Shown here in pieces: positions 1 to 8,528 of a stretch of 64,000 bases of DNA. Under the pieces are notes generated by a model, which worked only from the letters and a program-made list of their open reading frames with translations, did no database searches and was not told the DNA's origin. Numbering within the stretch: position 1 is the stretch's first letter; every line of letters starts with the position of its first letter. Origin of the DNA: Nostoc sp. LEGE 06077 (lineage in GTDB: Bacteria; Cyanobacteriota; Cyanobacteriia; Cyanobacteriales; Nostocaceae); contig NZ_JADEWI010000025.1 in NCBI RefSeq assembly GCF_015207705.1, positions 20,173 to 84,172 on the forward strand, written 5' to 3'. The translations under genes and the position numbers were made by a program.

Positions 1-111
1 TTAATGATTCGTTTTAGCGGTACTGAACCAGTTTTGCGCCTCTACTGTGAAGCCGCAACCATCGAGGAAGTACATCAAACCCTTGATTGGGCGAGACAGT
101 GGGCAGAATAA
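1..111 (+). CDS. Phosphoglucomutase/phosphomannomutase family protein, C-terminal end only
   Basis: The frame is open from the first base and ends at a TAA after 36 residues. The fragment contains RFSGTEPVLRLYCEA, the phosphate-binding loop (SGTEP) of the last domain of alpha-D-phosphohexomutases, followed by a short helix ending DWARQWAE. That loop grips the substrate phosphate in this family. Which sugar phosphate is used (glucose, mannose or glucosamine) cannot be told from this piece, because the catalytic serine and sugar-binding loops lie upstream of the window. Confidence 0.85.
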   Translation, partial: LMIRFSGTEPVLRLYCEAATIEEVHQTLDWARQWAE

Positions 112-117
112 TATCAG

Positions 118-182
118 TGAACAGTTATCAGTTGTCAGTTATCACGTTTAATTGTTAACTGTTAACTGTTAACTGTTGACTG
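118..182. repeat. Short tandem heptamer repeats (STRR type)
   Basis: The spacer before the next gene is built of variants of CAGTTAT and then GTTAACT repeated about seven bases apart. Such 7-bp arrays are well known in Nostoc-group genomes. No promoter can be told apart from the repeat. Confidence 0.75.
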
Positions 183-186
183 AAAT

Positions 187-771
187 ATGACCAAATTACT
201 CGTAGTCGCTACAAGCAATGCAGGTAAGTTGCGGGAAATGCAAGCTTATCTGGCTAATTCTGGTTGGGAATTAACGCTGAAACCAGAAGAACTAGAAGTT
301 GAAGAAACAGGTGAAACCTTTGCAGCCAACGCTTGTTTAAAAGCCTCAGAAGTCGCCAAAGCTACAGGAGAATGGGCGATCGCCGATGATTCTGGTTTAG
401 AGGTAGATGCTTTGAATGGTATACCAGGAGTATATTCGGCGCGTTATGGCAAAACCGACGCAGAGCGAATTTCTCGGTTATTAACAGAATTAGGTAATGA
501 AAGTAACAGACAAGCACAATTTGTCTGTGCAGTTGCGATCGCCCGTCCTGATGGTGAAATAGTTTTACAATGCGAAGGGATTTGTCGAGGGGAAATTCTT
601 CATGCAGCCCGTGGTGATGGTGGTTTCGGCTATGATCCTGTGTTCTACGTTCCCGAAAAGCAGTTAACCTTTGCTCAAATGTCACCAGAGGTAAAAAAAT
701 CAGTTAGCCATCGTGGTAATGCGTTTGCAGTGTTAATCCCACAACTGAGTACAATACTGAGTGCTGAGTAA
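187..771 (+). CDS. rdgB: XTP/dITP diphosphatase (RdgB/HAM1 family)
   Basis: Hydrolyses non-canonical purine nucleoside triphosphates (XTP, dITP, ITP) to the monophosphate and pyrophosphate, keeping deaminated purines out of DNA and RNA. At 194 residues it has normal family length. The N-terminal SNAGKLREM (residues 10-18) is the nucleotide-binding motif, DDSGLEVDALNG (67-78) carries the metal-binding aspartates, and GGFGYDPVF and SHRGNA further on are the family's substrate-pocket motifs. The ATG follows the heptamer array by a few bases and no strong ribosome-binding site is visible. It is cytoplasmic and probably transcribed alone or with the upstream mutase. Confidence 0.95.
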   Translation: MTKLLVVATSNAGKLREMQAYLANSGWELTLKPEELEVEETGETFAANACLKASEVAKATGEWAIADDSGLEVDALNGIPGVYSARYGKTDAERISRLLTELGNESNRQAQFVCAVAIARPDGEIVLQCEGICRGEILHAARGDGGFGYDPVFYVPEKQLTFAQMSPEVKKSVSHRGNAFAVLIPQLSTILSAE

Positions 772-823
772 AGTTTCGACTTTCTATTCTTATTGACTTA
801 GCAATTACCATTTACAAATTACT

Positions 824-1294
824 ATGGCTATAGCGATCGCACTCAATACAGACTCAATTAATACCTTAGATTTGTCCCCCGCTTTAACGGTAATTGAACC
901 ACTGCTGCAAGAGGGAGTCGCTGCCTATGAACAGCAATTAAGCTTTGATATTGATTATCCTCTCGAAGCTGGAGATCCCCGCGAACTTTCCGAAATTCCA
1001 GAGTTGCGGCTGTGGTTTATTCGCTTAGATGCTAAATATCCTTGGCTACCTTTTTTACTCGATTGGAAAGCCGGGGAATTAGCCCGTTACACCGCCATGC
1101 TTGTACCACATCAATTCAGCACTAAAGAAGGCATTCAATATAATCCTGAAGCATTAGAAATATTTTTAATGCACAAAATATTTGTTTTAACTGATTGGTT
1201 AAAACAACAAGAAATCCCCAGTTCAGCGCGGCTCAAATCTATGGCGCAAATACTGGGTTATGAATTAGATGATGGCTTTTTTGAAATGTTTTAA
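824..1294 (+). CDS. crr6: CRR6-like NdhI maturation factor (DUF1817)
   Basis: A 156-residue protein without signal peptide or membrane segment. The block ELSEIPELRLWFIRLD followed by YPWLPFLLDWKAGEL and then QYNPEALEIFLMHKIF matches the strongly conserved core of the DUF1817/CRR6 family as I know it. In plants and cyanobacteria CRR6 helps assemble the NdhI subunit into the photosynthetic NDH-1 complex, which drives cyclic electron flow. The start ATG is followed at once by codons reading through a GCGATCGC octamer. The assignment rests on remembered family sequence, not on a search. Confidence 0.85.
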   Translation: MAIAIALNTDSINTLDLSPALTVIEPLLQEGVAAYEQQLSFDIDYPLEAGDPRELSEIPELRLWFIRLDAKYPWLPFLLDWKAGELARYTAMLVPHQFSTKEGIQYNPEALEIFLMHKIFVLTDWLKQQEIPSSARLKSMAQILGYELDDGFFEMF

Positions 1295-1300
1295 ATAATA

Positions 1301-1334
1301 GTTTACAGGCGAATTTTGCTGTTCGCTTGTAAAC
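1301..1334. terminator. Hairpin after crr6
   Basis: A 13-bp stem (1301-1313 with 1322-1334, one G-U pair) and an 8-base loop lie six bases after the crr6 stop. A loose A/T tract follows rather than a clean T-run, so it is a probable but imperfect terminator. Confidence 0.45.
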
Positions 1335-1374
1335 ATAAGATTATTTTATTTACCGTTTGAAATAGCAAAAATGA

Positions 1375-2295
1375 ATGACTCGATTTATTCATGACCAATT
1401 TGCCAAAGACTATCTAGAAGAACTCCTGAAAACTTATGGGACAGTAGAAGCACCGAGGAGAGTAGCCGGAGAAGTACGAGAAATTGATGTTTTATTTTCT
1501 CCGACAATCCAAGAAAACTCAAATTTAGAATTACTAGGACTATTAGGGCGGTTAGCTGTTACTCCTGCTCTTTTTGAACCGTTTCGTAATGCAGCATCAA
1601 AAGAAGAAATTTGTGATTGCCTTTTGAAACTACTAGAAGTGAGAGGAGAAATTCAAAGAGAAGCAAACCGGAATAGAACCCCGATTCAAGAATCGCAAAT
1701 TCCCAAATTATGGATTCTCACACCAACTGCATCTGCATCACTACTGTCGGGCTTTGGTGCCACTCAACAATTAGAATGGTTATCAGGAGTACATTTTTTA
1801 CCAGAATACTTGCGAACAGCGATCGTGGCTATTCATCAATTACCGCGTACTCAAGAAACTCTATGGTTAAGGATTCTTGGTCGAGGAAAAGTGCAGAAAC
1901 AAGCAATTGATGAATTAGAAACGCTACCATCAAATCATCCATTTCGCAGAGCAACGTTAGAATTGCTGTACAACTTGCAGCAAAACTTAGTAATATCCCC
2001 AACTCCAGAAGAAGATGATAGGGAATTAATTATGCGACTTACACCGTTGTATCAACAAGATAAAGAACAAGTTAGACAAGAAGGGCGACAAGAAGGGCGA
2101 CAAGAAGGGCGACAAGAGGGAATTAAACAAGGAGAACGCCTTGTGGTAGAAAATTTACTCCAAGTGCGCTTTGGCTCAGTAGACGATGATTTGCAAGCAA
2201 TTATTGAACAAGTATTAGCTTTATCGCCAGCCGAATTCACTCCTTTACTTATGCAATTATCACGAGAGGAATTAATTGCTAGATTTAGTAGATAA
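1375..2295 (+). CDS. Rpn-family putative nuclease with C-terminal DUF4351
   Basis: A 306-residue protein of a type common in cyanobacteria. The N-terminus (MTRFIHDQFAKDYLEELL, then GEVREIDVLF) resembles Rpn/PD-(D/E)XK proteins, with D38 in the likely metal-binding strand. A linker of four RQEG units (about residues 236-251), encoded by perfect or near-perfect 12-bp repeats, leads to a C-terminal DUF4351-like helical domain (about 257-306). Rpn proteins in Escherichia coli are DNA endonucleases that promote RecA-independent recombination; the cyanobacterial members are largely unstudied. An ATG four bases upstream is out of frame and hits a stop quickly, so 1375 is the start. Confidence 0.8.
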   Translation: MTRFIHDQFAKDYLEELLKTYGTVEAPRRVAGEVREIDVLFSPTIQENSNLELLGLLGRLAVTPALFEPFRNAASKEEICDCLLKLLEVRGEIQREANRNRTPIQESQIPKLWILTPTASASLLSGFGATQQLEWLSGVHFLPEYLRTAIVAIHQLPRTQETLWLRILGRGKVQKQAIDELETLPSNHPFRRATLELLYNLQQNLVISPTPEEDDRELIMRLTPLYQQDKEQVRQEGRQEGRQEGRQEGIKQGERLVVENLLQVRFGSVDDDLQAIIEQVLALSPAEFTPLLMQLSREELIARFSR

Positions 2296-2307
2296 TATTG
2301 ATAAATA

Positions 2308-2357
2308 AAAATGGTGTGGTGCTGACACTGGTTAGTCAGGTTTCACCACACCATTTT
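2308..2357. terminator. Bidirectional terminator between convergent genes
   Basis: A perfect 14-bp stem (2308-2321 with 2344-2357) surrounds a 22-base loop. The arms begin with AAAA and end with TTTT, so each strand has a T-run after the stem. It lies between the Rpn gene and the convergent glycosyltransferase gene. Confidence 0.7.
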
Positions 2358-2462
2358 ATTTTGTAGAATCGCTGATTATAGCAATTTAAAAAACGATCGC
2401 AACAAATAGATTTACAAAATCCAGGCGCAGAAGAAGATTCTCCATCTAAAATCCCAAATGGA

Positions 2463-3422
2463 TCAGCCGCCCCAAATTTTTTCAGAAACGGTTTTAGGCG
2501 AAATATCTGCCACTTTCCCAGTTGGGGATTTAATGGCGAGGAATTTTTCACTTTTTGGTAACAACTTCCCTGGATCTGAGGAGCCAAGTAGAGCGATGGT
2601 ATAAGTCTGGGCTGCGATGCTCAACTGTAATGCTGCACTTTCGGTAGACAGCATTAAGTTTGCGCCAGCAATCATCGCTGTCAACTTACCTGCATTATCA
2701 GGAGATGTTACCTTAATTTCTGGACAGGATGCCCGGAGCGATCGCACAAATGTTTCATCATCCGCACCTTGAATCACAACTACAGGCATATCTGGTTGCT
2801 TCAGGTGAAACTCTTGAATGATCGGCTGCCAATTCGCAACAGGATAGATTTTATCAGCATCTTTAGCTCGTAAGGCTGAATCAACACCTCCATAAATCAA
2901 GACGTAGCCTGTTTCATTCACCCCCAGACGTTTTTGTTCAATTTGTGACCATTCAATATCTGGTTTTGGGACATTTACCGCTAACTCTGGCAAAGGTGTA
3001 GTCAGACCTAATGGTTTGAGCAATTCGTGATACGCCGCCGCTACGTATTGGGATGGATTAAACGGCACGGTATGAGTCAGAAAAGCTGCTCCTTTGCCTT
3101 TAAAGCCAACACGCATGGGAATCCCTGTTAACCAGAGCATCAGTCCCACTAACCAGCTTTGCCCAAAAGCAATGGCGACATCATATTCGCGATCGCGAAT
3201 TGTGCCTACCAAGTTACCCCAATCTGCTAGACTGTTGCGATCTTTATAATCAAAGGTCAGTACCTCGTGAACAGACTTGCTCACCCGGTAGGCAGCCTTT
3301 GACTGGGGTTCCGTAACGACATCTATTTTGGCGTTGGGATAATAACGCTTCAAATCATCTAGAGTCGGAAAGAAGAGAATTTGGTCGCCAATTCCGCCAG
3401 GTACAAGGGCTACTACTCGCAT
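2463..3422 (-). CDS. Glycosyltransferase family 9 (heptosyltransferase-like)
   Basis: A 319-residue cytoplasmic protein. The N-terminal MRVVALVPGGIGDQILFFPTL is the typical opening of GT9 enzymes, with the glycine-rich GGIGD loop at residues 9-13. The C-terminal half has the nucleotide-sugar binding fold: YGGVDS, then VVVIQGADD, then a stretch ANLMLSTESAALQLSIA equivalent to the family's D/E-S-G-x-x-H region, here with alanines instead of the usual glycine and histidine. GT9 members transfer heptose or related sugars to lipopolysaccharide; the acceptor here is unknown. The gene runs divergently from ispD, with about 190 bp between them that contains heptamer repeats. Confidence 0.85.
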   Translation of the reverse strand: MRVVALVPGGIGDQILFFPTLDDLKRYYPNAKIDVVTEPQSKAAYRVSKSVHEVLTFDYKDRNSLADWGNLVGTIRDREYDVAIAFGQSWLVGLMLWLTGIPMRVGFKGKGAAFLTHTVPFNPSQYVAAAYHELLKPLGLTTPLPELAVNVPKPDIEWSQIEQKRLGVNETGYVLIYGGVDSALRAKDADKIYPVANWQPIIQEFHLKQPDMPVVVIQGADDETFVRSLRASCPEIKVTSPDNAGKLTAMIAGANLMLSTESAALQLSIAAQTYTIALLGSSDPGKLLPKSEKFLAIKSPTGKVADISPKTVSEKIWGG

Positions 3423-3540
3423 AATAATTATTGACGCTTACTCGCTCCTTATTTTAGGGGAATATAGGTATGAAAGATTAGGCAATGGGGAGTAGGAGCT
3501 AGAGACTAGGAGCTAGAAATTAGAAAAATTAATCTACTAT

Positions 3541-3592
3541 TTGCACTCTCACCTGTAACCTGTAACCTGTCACCTATAACCTGTAAGCTGTA
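3541..3592. repeat. STRR heptamer array (CCTGTAA variants)
   Basis: About six consecutive copies of ACCTGTA and close variants fill the spacer just upstream of ispD, so any ispD ribosome-binding site is embedded in or directly after repeat DNA. Confidence 0.75.
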
Positions 3593-3613
3593 GTTTTGCG
3601 ATTGAGAACGCTT

Positions 3614-4318
3614 GTGTATTTATTAATTCCTGCTGCTGGTGTCGGCAAAAGAATGGGTAGTAACCGGAATAAACTCTTACTTGAGGTACACTCAAAAACT
3701 ATTATTGCTTGGACTCTGTTAGCGGCGGAAGCGGCGAGTTCTATTAAATGGATCGGAATTATTTCTCAACCTAGTGATTGGCCGGATTTTAAGAGCATCA
3801 TCGCTGATTTGCCCCTAACTAAACCTATAGAATTTATTATCGGCGGTGCGACTCGGCAAGAATCGGTTTACAACGGCTTGCAAGCATTACCACCAGAGGC
3901 AGAGCAAGTATTAATTCACGACGGTGCTAGATGTTTAGCAACACCGAATTTGCTAAACGCTTGTGCAGCAGCGATTCGCCATTGTGCTGGTTTAATTGCG
4001 GCCATACCTGTGAAAGACACGATTAAAGTTGTTGATCACAATGGCATAATTCAAAGTACCCCTGACCGACAACATTTGTGGGCTGCCCAAACTCCTCAAG
4101 GATTCAATGTCCAGTTATTGAAACAGTGCCACGCTGAAGGGATTCTTCAAGGCTGGGAAGTTACTGACGATGCGGCTTTATTTGAAAAGTGCGGTATAGA
4201 AGTTCGCATTGTTGAGGGTGAAGAGACGAATTTAAAAGTTACCACTCCCCAAGATTTAGCGATCGCAGAATTTATCCTGAGTCATCGAGAAAAAGCTAGT
4301 ACAACAAGGCAAAAGTAA
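3614..4318 (+). CDS. ispD: 2-C-methyl-D-erythritol 4-phosphate cytidylyltransferase
   Basis: Third enzyme of the MEP isoprenoid pathway: joins CTP and methylerythritol phosphate to give CDP-ME, feeding carotenoid, chlorophyll-tail and quinone synthesis. The PAAGVGKRMGSNRNK loop near the N-terminus binds CTP, HDGARC is the conserved aspartate loop, and ETNLKVTTPQDL closes the active site; all three match the family. The frame is open from a TTG at 3596, but that would add RLRT-type residues absent from relatives as I recall them, so I favour the GTG at 3614, which gives MYLLIPAAG and 234 residues. No close operon partner. Confidence 0.92.
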   Translation: MYLLIPAAGVGKRMGSNRNKLLLEVHSKTIIAWTLLAAEAASSIKWIGIISQPSDWPDFKSIIADLPLTKPIEFIIGGATRQESVYNGLQALPPEAEQVLIHDGARCLATPNLLNACAAAIRHCAGLIAAIPVKDTIKVVDHNGIIQSTPDRQHLWAAQTPQGFNVQLLKQCHAEGILQGWEVTDDAALFEKCGIEVRIVEGEETNLKVTTPQDLAIAEFILSHREKASTTRQK

Positions 4319-4616
4319 AAAGGCAAAAGGCAAAAGAAAGAATAGTTATCCCATAAGCCTTTTAGCAATTCCAGATGGTCACTGAGCCTCGTCGAAGTGT
4401 GGTCTGTTTATTTCCGCCGTGCTTTACTAGGGGCTAGTACTTTTTTTAACTCCCTACTTTGAATAATTACGAATCATTAAGCTTCTTCTGGCATTTTGTA
4501 ACAAAATCTAGTATAATGCCACACACTTGTTCATTGTCCGTTATTAGTCATTCGTTGTCAGTGAAAAGTAACAAATGACTATTGACTATTGACAAATGAC
4601 TATTGACTAAAAGCAA
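4319..4616. other. Repeat-rich spacer between ispD and scpB
   Basis: No gene seen. It holds AGGCAAA repeats after ispD, a stretch at about 4406-4432 that recurs at about 14003-14030 (GTTTATTT then CGCCGTG then TTTACTAG), and a STRR array of TGACTAT/TGACAAA units at about 4575-4608 directly before scpB. Confidence 0.6.
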
Positions 4617-5171
4617 ATGAAAACAGCTACCGCGACCAAGACAGCAACTAAGATAGAAGCGATTCTGTACTTGAAGGGTAAACCCTTATCCCTCAGCGAA
4701 ATAGCCGAGTATGCCGCTTGCGATCGCGCGACTGCCCAAGAAGGCATAATTGAACTTATCGACAACTACGCCCGCAGAGATAGCGCTTTAGAAGTGGTGG
4801 AAACCACAGATGGTTATAGCCTACAACTGCGGTCTGATTTTCAAGATTTAGTCCAAACACTGATTCCGGTAGAATTGGGAGTAGGTGCCTTGCGGACATT
4901 AGCGGCGATCGCGCTTAATAGTCCCATCCTACAAAGTGATTTAATTAACCTCCGTGGTTCAGGAGTTTATCAACACGTTCCTGAATTAGTCGAACTAGGT
5001 TTTGTGAAAAAACGCCGAGATAACGAATCGCGTTCTTATTCCCTACAAGTAACACCCAAATTTCATCAGTACTTCCAAATCGAGCAACTTCCCCAACCAT
5101 TTGATACTAAAGAACAGCAACTAGAATTAGATTTAACTATTGAAGATGAGTTAGAAGATATGAGGGAATAG
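4617..5171 (+). CDS. scpB: Segregation and condensation protein ScpB
   Basis: ScpB pairs with ScpA and SMC to form the bacterial condensin that organises and segregates chromosomes. The 184-residue product has the two winged-helix domains of the family: IEAILYLKGKPLSLSEIAEY opens the first (residues 12-31), and GALRTLAAIALNSPILQSDLI followed by GSGVYQHVPELVELGFVKKRR forms the second (about 95-140), ending in an acidic tail. It reads as ordinary ScpB of slightly short length. The scpA gene is not next to it. The ATG sits directly after a heptamer array. Confidence 0.9.
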   Translation: MKTATATKTATKIEAILYLKGKPLSLSEIAEYAACDRATAQEGIIELIDNYARRDSALEVVETTDGYSLQLRSDFQDLVQTLIPVELGVGALRTLAAIALNSPILQSDLINLRGSGVYQHVPELVELGFVKKRRDNESRSYSLQVTPKFHQYFQIEQLPQPFDTKEQQLELDLTIEDELEDMRE

Positions 5172-5237
5172 AGGCTAGAAAAGAGATTTTTTCTGTTCAG
5201 CCTTGAGTCTTTCCATGAATAACTGAAGTTGATTTTT

Positions 5238-6023
5238 ATGAAGTGCAGAATTGTCACAAAATCTTTAATTGGAGTTTTATTTCCAACATTATTGTTTTGG
5301 ATGAATGTAACCACTGCTCAGTCGCAGTCTATGCCTGTAGAGCAAAACATAGACAGTACAAAAATAGTACCAGGATCGCCAATCAAATATCAACATTTTG
5401 GCAATGTAAAACGGATGAGGCGCATACCAGGACAAGCAGGAAGCACTTGTTTGCGAGGCAGAGGTAAAAATCATCTGACTGTTTTAGTGCCAGAAAATAA
5501 TCCTGTATTGACTACTGTTGGACAGCCAAAATTATTTTTCTATCTTCCTAAAACTACCAAAACCTCTGTACTAGGATTTGAGTTTTTTGTAGAAGATGCT
5601 GCTCAAAAAGTAATTTATCAGAAAAAGTATAAGGTTAATCAGAAATCAGGAATTTTTAGCCTTGATTTACCTGCTGATAAAAATCAGCGATTACTCGAAG
5701 TTAGTCAGGAATATAATTGGTATTTAACAGTTATTTGTAATCGCGCAGACCGTTCTCTTGATCTCGTTGTGGGTGGAATTATCAAACAAATCGTTCCTGA
5801 CAAAAAGTTGACTGATAAGTTAAAAAAAGCTTCGCCAAGAGAACGTGCGGCTTTATATGCAGCCAATGGTATTTGGTACGATAGTCTGACTATCCTCGCA
5901 CAGTTACGTCGTCAGCGTCCAAATGATGCTGCTTTGCAAACAGATTGGCAAAGTCTTCTAGATTCAGTCAAATTAGGAAATATCGTCCCAGAGCCTTTAT
6001 TGGGTGAGTTAGAAATTGAGTGA
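5238..6023 (+). CDS. DUF928 domain protein, exported
   Basis: A cyanobacterial protein family of unknown function. After the ATG at 5238 (preferred over a TTG at 5229) comes a basic start KCRIVTK, a hydrophobic segment SLIGVLFPTLLFWMNV and a likely signal-peptidase site near AQSQS, so the mature protein should be periplasmic. The central region contains LTVLVPENNPVLTTVGQPKLFFYLP and later YNWYLTVICN, features I associate with DUF928. The C-terminal part (ERAALYAANGIWYDSLTILAQLRR) is helical and TPR-like. No operon partner; the upstream scpB ends about 65 bp away. Confidence 0.8.
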   Translation: MKCRIVTKSLIGVLFPTLLFWMNVTTAQSQSMPVEQNIDSTKIVPGSPIKYQHFGNVKRMRRIPGQAGSTCLRGRGKNHLTVLVPENNPVLTTVGQPKLFFYLPKTTKTSVLGFEFFVEDAAQKVIYQKKYKVNQKSGIFSLDLPADKNQRLLEVSQEYNWYLTVICNRADRSLDLVVGGIIKQIVPDKKLTDKLKKASPRERAALYAANGIWYDSLTILAQLRRQRPNDAALQTDWQSLLDSVKLGNIVPEPLLGELEIE

Positions 6024-6057
6024 AAATTATGGCGTTGCATAATTACGGGATGATTTA

Positions 6058-6112
6058 TCGGGCTACGCCCCGCTTCGCTAACACGCAGAGGCGCAAAGAC
6101 ACAGAGAAAATA
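6058..6112. repeat. Dispersed palindromic repeat
   Basis: GGGCTACGCCCCGCTTCGC followed by ACGCAGAGGCGCAAAGA looks like a typical Nostoc dispersed repeat. It is GC-rich compared with the flanking DNA and lies in the DUF928-DUF760 spacer (6024-6345), which otherwise shows only the doubtful small frame on the minus strand. Confidence 0.5.
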
Positions 6113-6272
6113 AGGAGTTGAAAATTTCAATAGCTCCAAATTCATCCCCTAATTCAGCAATGAGAAAATTATTAAGTAACCTAACTACTTGCTGCCTAGC
6201 TTGCTTACCCTCTATTCCCTCGGCTTCCTGCACCTTGCTTTCTGCCTTCTTTAAGGTAGAGATAAAACCCAT
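6078..6272 (-). CDS. Small hypothetical ORF, tail derived from a dispersed repeat
   Basis: A 64-codon frame. The first 50 residues (for example KKAESKVQEAEGIEGKQ) have the composition of a real helical protein, but the last dozen (LFSLCLCASAC) are simply translation of a dispersed repeat (6062-6112) that contains the phrase ACGCAGAGGCGCAAAG, common in these genomes. No convincing ribosome-binding site precedes the ATG. It may be a degraded gene truncated by the repeat. I do not recognise it. Confidence 0.25.
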   Translation of the reverse strand: MGFISTLKKAESKVQEAEGIEGKQARQQVVRLLNNFLIAELGDEFGAIEIFNSLFSLCLCASAC

Positions 6273-6345
6273 ACCTGTGGAAAAAGCCCTACTCTTGTAC
6301 TATGGTTTAGAGTAGAATTAGCAACTAAGCTAAAAAAGACTGCCA

Positions 6346-6693
6346 ATGGTGTTTGATCCTGACTTTTTGAATGACAACTCCGAGGAACACCCGAATCAAC
6401 TTCTAAGCGAGAACTTTGAGGAAAACCCCAATCAGTTACTCCAATATTTGCAGCATCAGTCTCCTGATGTTCTAGCGCGTGTCGCTCAGTCTGTCAGCCC
6501 CGAAATTAAGCAAATCATTTCCCAAAACGTCCAAGGGCTGGTGGGGATGCTTCCCGCAGAAAACTTCAATGTGCAAATTACCACAGACCGAGAGAATCTC
6601 GCTGGGCTATTAGCATCAGCAATGATGACGGGGTATTTCTTACGGCAGATGGAACAAAGAATGCAGTTAGATTATTTATCTGATGGTCAATAG
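6346..6693 (+). CDS. DUF760 family protein
   Basis: A 115-residue soluble protein. NPNQLLQYLQHQSPDVLARVAQSVSPEIKQ followed by NVQGLVGMLP and a C-terminal helix NLAGLLASAMMTGYFLRQMEQRM match the small DUF760 family, found in cyanobacteria and plastids and of unknown function. The N-terminus carries a short duplicated phrase, EEHPNQLLSENFEENPNQLL. It converges on htrA and shares a terminator with it. Confidence 0.8.
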   Translation: MVFDPDFLNDNSEEHPNQLLSENFEENPNQLLQYLQHQSPDVLARVAQSVSPEIKQIISQNVQGLVGMLPAENFNVQITTDRENLAGLLASAMMTGYFLRQMEQRMQLDYLSDGQ

Positions 6694-6697
6694 TCAA

Positions 6698-6753
6698 TAG
6701 TCAACAGTCAAAAATACTTGAGACTCTTAACTATTGACTGCTGACTATTTTTT
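6698..6753 (+). terminator. Terminator formed from inverted heptamer repeats
   Basis: A 14-bp stem with one mismatch (6698-6711 with 6734-6747) is followed by six T residues on the plus strand. The stem is made of TAGTCAA/TTGACTA heptamers, so an STRR array has become a terminator. It also contains the htrA stop codon of the opposite strand. Confidence 0.6.
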
Positions 6754-7950
6754 GGGATAAATACCCGACTGCACTTTTAAAGTCTGTATTTTGCCACTGC
6801 GGTTGATTTCAAGTACGAGGATATCTCCGACTGTGCTGGACTCTACCAGTTTTTGCACTTGGGCGGCTGTTTTAACTGGCTTTGCGTTAACTTTTTGAAT
6901 TACGTCTCCAGGAAGCAGTCCAGCCCGTTTTGCTGGCGAGTTATCGAGAACTCCTTTAATGACAACGCCAGTATCTTGCTTGATATTGAGCTTATTTTCT
7001 AGATTAATTTGTTGTTTCTTCGTGGGAGATAAATCTGCCATTTCGATTCCCAAAAAAGGATGATCTACCCGCCCTTTAGTAAATAGTTCTTTGGCAACAC
7101 GGGCGGCGGTTTCAATGGGAATAGCAAAACCTAATCCTTGGGCATCAGCGCGAATGGCTGTATTCACGCCAATTACCTCACCTTGGGCATTTAATAAAGG
7201 CCCACCAGAATTACCTGGGTTAATAGCCGCATCAGTTTGGATGAAACTCACGCGTTTCTCTGGGACACCAACTTGGGCGCTAGTGCGGTCAGTCGCGCTA
7301 ATAATGCCGATGGTAACAGTGTTATCTAACCCGAGAGGATTGCCAATAGCGATCGCCCACTGTCCGGGAATCAAATTCTGCGAATTGCCCAGCTTCACCG
7401 TCGGCAATTTATCACCAGGAATTTTCACAACTGCCACATCTGTAATTGCATCAATACCTAACACCTTCCCTTCAAAAGTGCGACCATCTTTGAGGGTAAC
7501 TTGGACGGTATCTGTGTCAGCTACAACGTGGGCATTTGTCAGCAATTCACCATTTTCGCTCAAAATAAATCCTGAACCTGTACCGCGCTCAATGCGTTCC
7601 TGGGGAATTGCTTGTTCTTCTTCACCAAAAAAGCGGCGTAATAGAGGATTTTTCAAAGCTTCCGAGATGGGATTTGCCACCTTACGAGTTGCATTAATGC
7701 GGACTACTGCCGGGCCTACTTTCTGCACTGCCGTGGCAATAAAATTCACATTATCTCCACCAGTAGTTCCAATAGTCCCGCTGGGGGCATAAGGGGTGAC
7801 AGATTCTGGAGGTAAAGCGGCAGTCACATTTCTTAACTCTCGAAACGAGTGATTTTGTATCAGGAGATAGCGACTACCAAACAGACCTGCACCACCACCA
7901 ACCAACAGTAAAGATACATAAATACCCAGTTGCTTCAAAGATAAATTCAT
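6745..7950 (-). CDS. HtrA/Deg-type serine protease with PDZ domain
   Basis: An envelope quality-control protease of 401 residues. A single N-terminal hydrophobic segment (residues 9-29) would anchor it or act as a signal peptide. The trypsin-like domain has the full triad: H141 in LTNAHVVAD, D171 in ITDVAVVKI, S248 in NPGNSGGPL. One PDZ domain follows (about 300-395, with GVLDNSPAKRAGLLPGD). Cyanobacteria usually have three paralogues (HtrA, HhoA, HhoB) that degrade damaged periplasmic and thylakoid-lumen proteins; which one this is cannot be decided by eye. Upstream lies a long spacer with no obvious heat-shock element. Confidence 0.93.
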   Translation of the reverse strand: MNLSLKQLGIYVSLLLVGGGAGLFGSRYLLIQNHSFRELRNVTAALPPESVTPYAPSGTIGTTGGDNVNFIATAVQKVGPAVVRINATRKVANPISEALKNPLLRRFFGEEEQAIPQERIERGTGSGFILSENGELLTNAHVVADTDTVQVTLKDGRTFEGKVLGIDAITDVAVVKIPGDKLPTVKLGNSQNLIPGQWAIAIGNPLGLDNTVTIGIISATDRTSAQVGVPEKRVSFIQTDAAINPGNSGGPLLNAQGEVIGVNTAIRADAQGLGFAIPIETAARVAKELFTKGRVDHPFLGIEMADLSPTKKQQINLENKLNIKQDTGVVIKGVLDNSPAKRAGLLPGDVIQKVNAKPVKTAAQVQKLVESSTVGDILVLEINRSGKIQTLKVQSGIYPKK

Positions 7951-8528
7951 AATAATTACGCTATAAGGACAGCAATGCAGTTGCTAATTTCTAAGTGTAG
8001 TCAAGCAATTGGTCAGTGGACAGATAAATTTAACATAGAGTTGCTTAATAAATATTGAAACTTAGACATTGGTGATGAAAACAGAGCTTGACGCATTTCC
8101 CGAATCACCAACATCCATTTATAGTTATACGGCTAATATTTCTGGGAAGACTAGTCTTAATTGATCAAGATAAGATCCCTAGACTGTGATGACAATTTTG
8201 TCCTGTGACGAAGAAGCGAGAAAAATGGATAGTTGCGCTAATGCAACTAACTGTGCATATTCTTGACTATCTTATCGCCAGGAAGATCTACTCTGGGGGT
8301 CGGACTTTAGTTTATTGGGTATTCATGATGCTGACCAATTCCCCATTGTCTTCAAACAGTTTATGGAAGTATTTACACGCGATCGCCTAGAAATTCTCCA
8401 GATGTTGTGCTTTCAAAGCACAATTTTCTTAAAAAATGTGGATATTGAACAAAATAACCAACCGCAGCTGGTACAAAGCAAAAACTTAGTAGTAGGGGCG
8501 GGGCGAATTTCTATGGATGAGGTGTTTC
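7951..8528. other. Spacer upstream of the kinase cluster
   Basis: About 580 bp without an intact gene. It separates divergent htrA and the histidine kinase gene. The second half carries the GAF-like relic listed separately; the first half is A/T-rich with no repeat or clear promoter that I can defend. Confidence 0.5.

Noticed and set aside
7091..7792. 233-codon plus-strand frame opposite htrA
   Set aside because: It is the antisense shadow of a well-supported protease; composition is not protein-like and no motif is visible.
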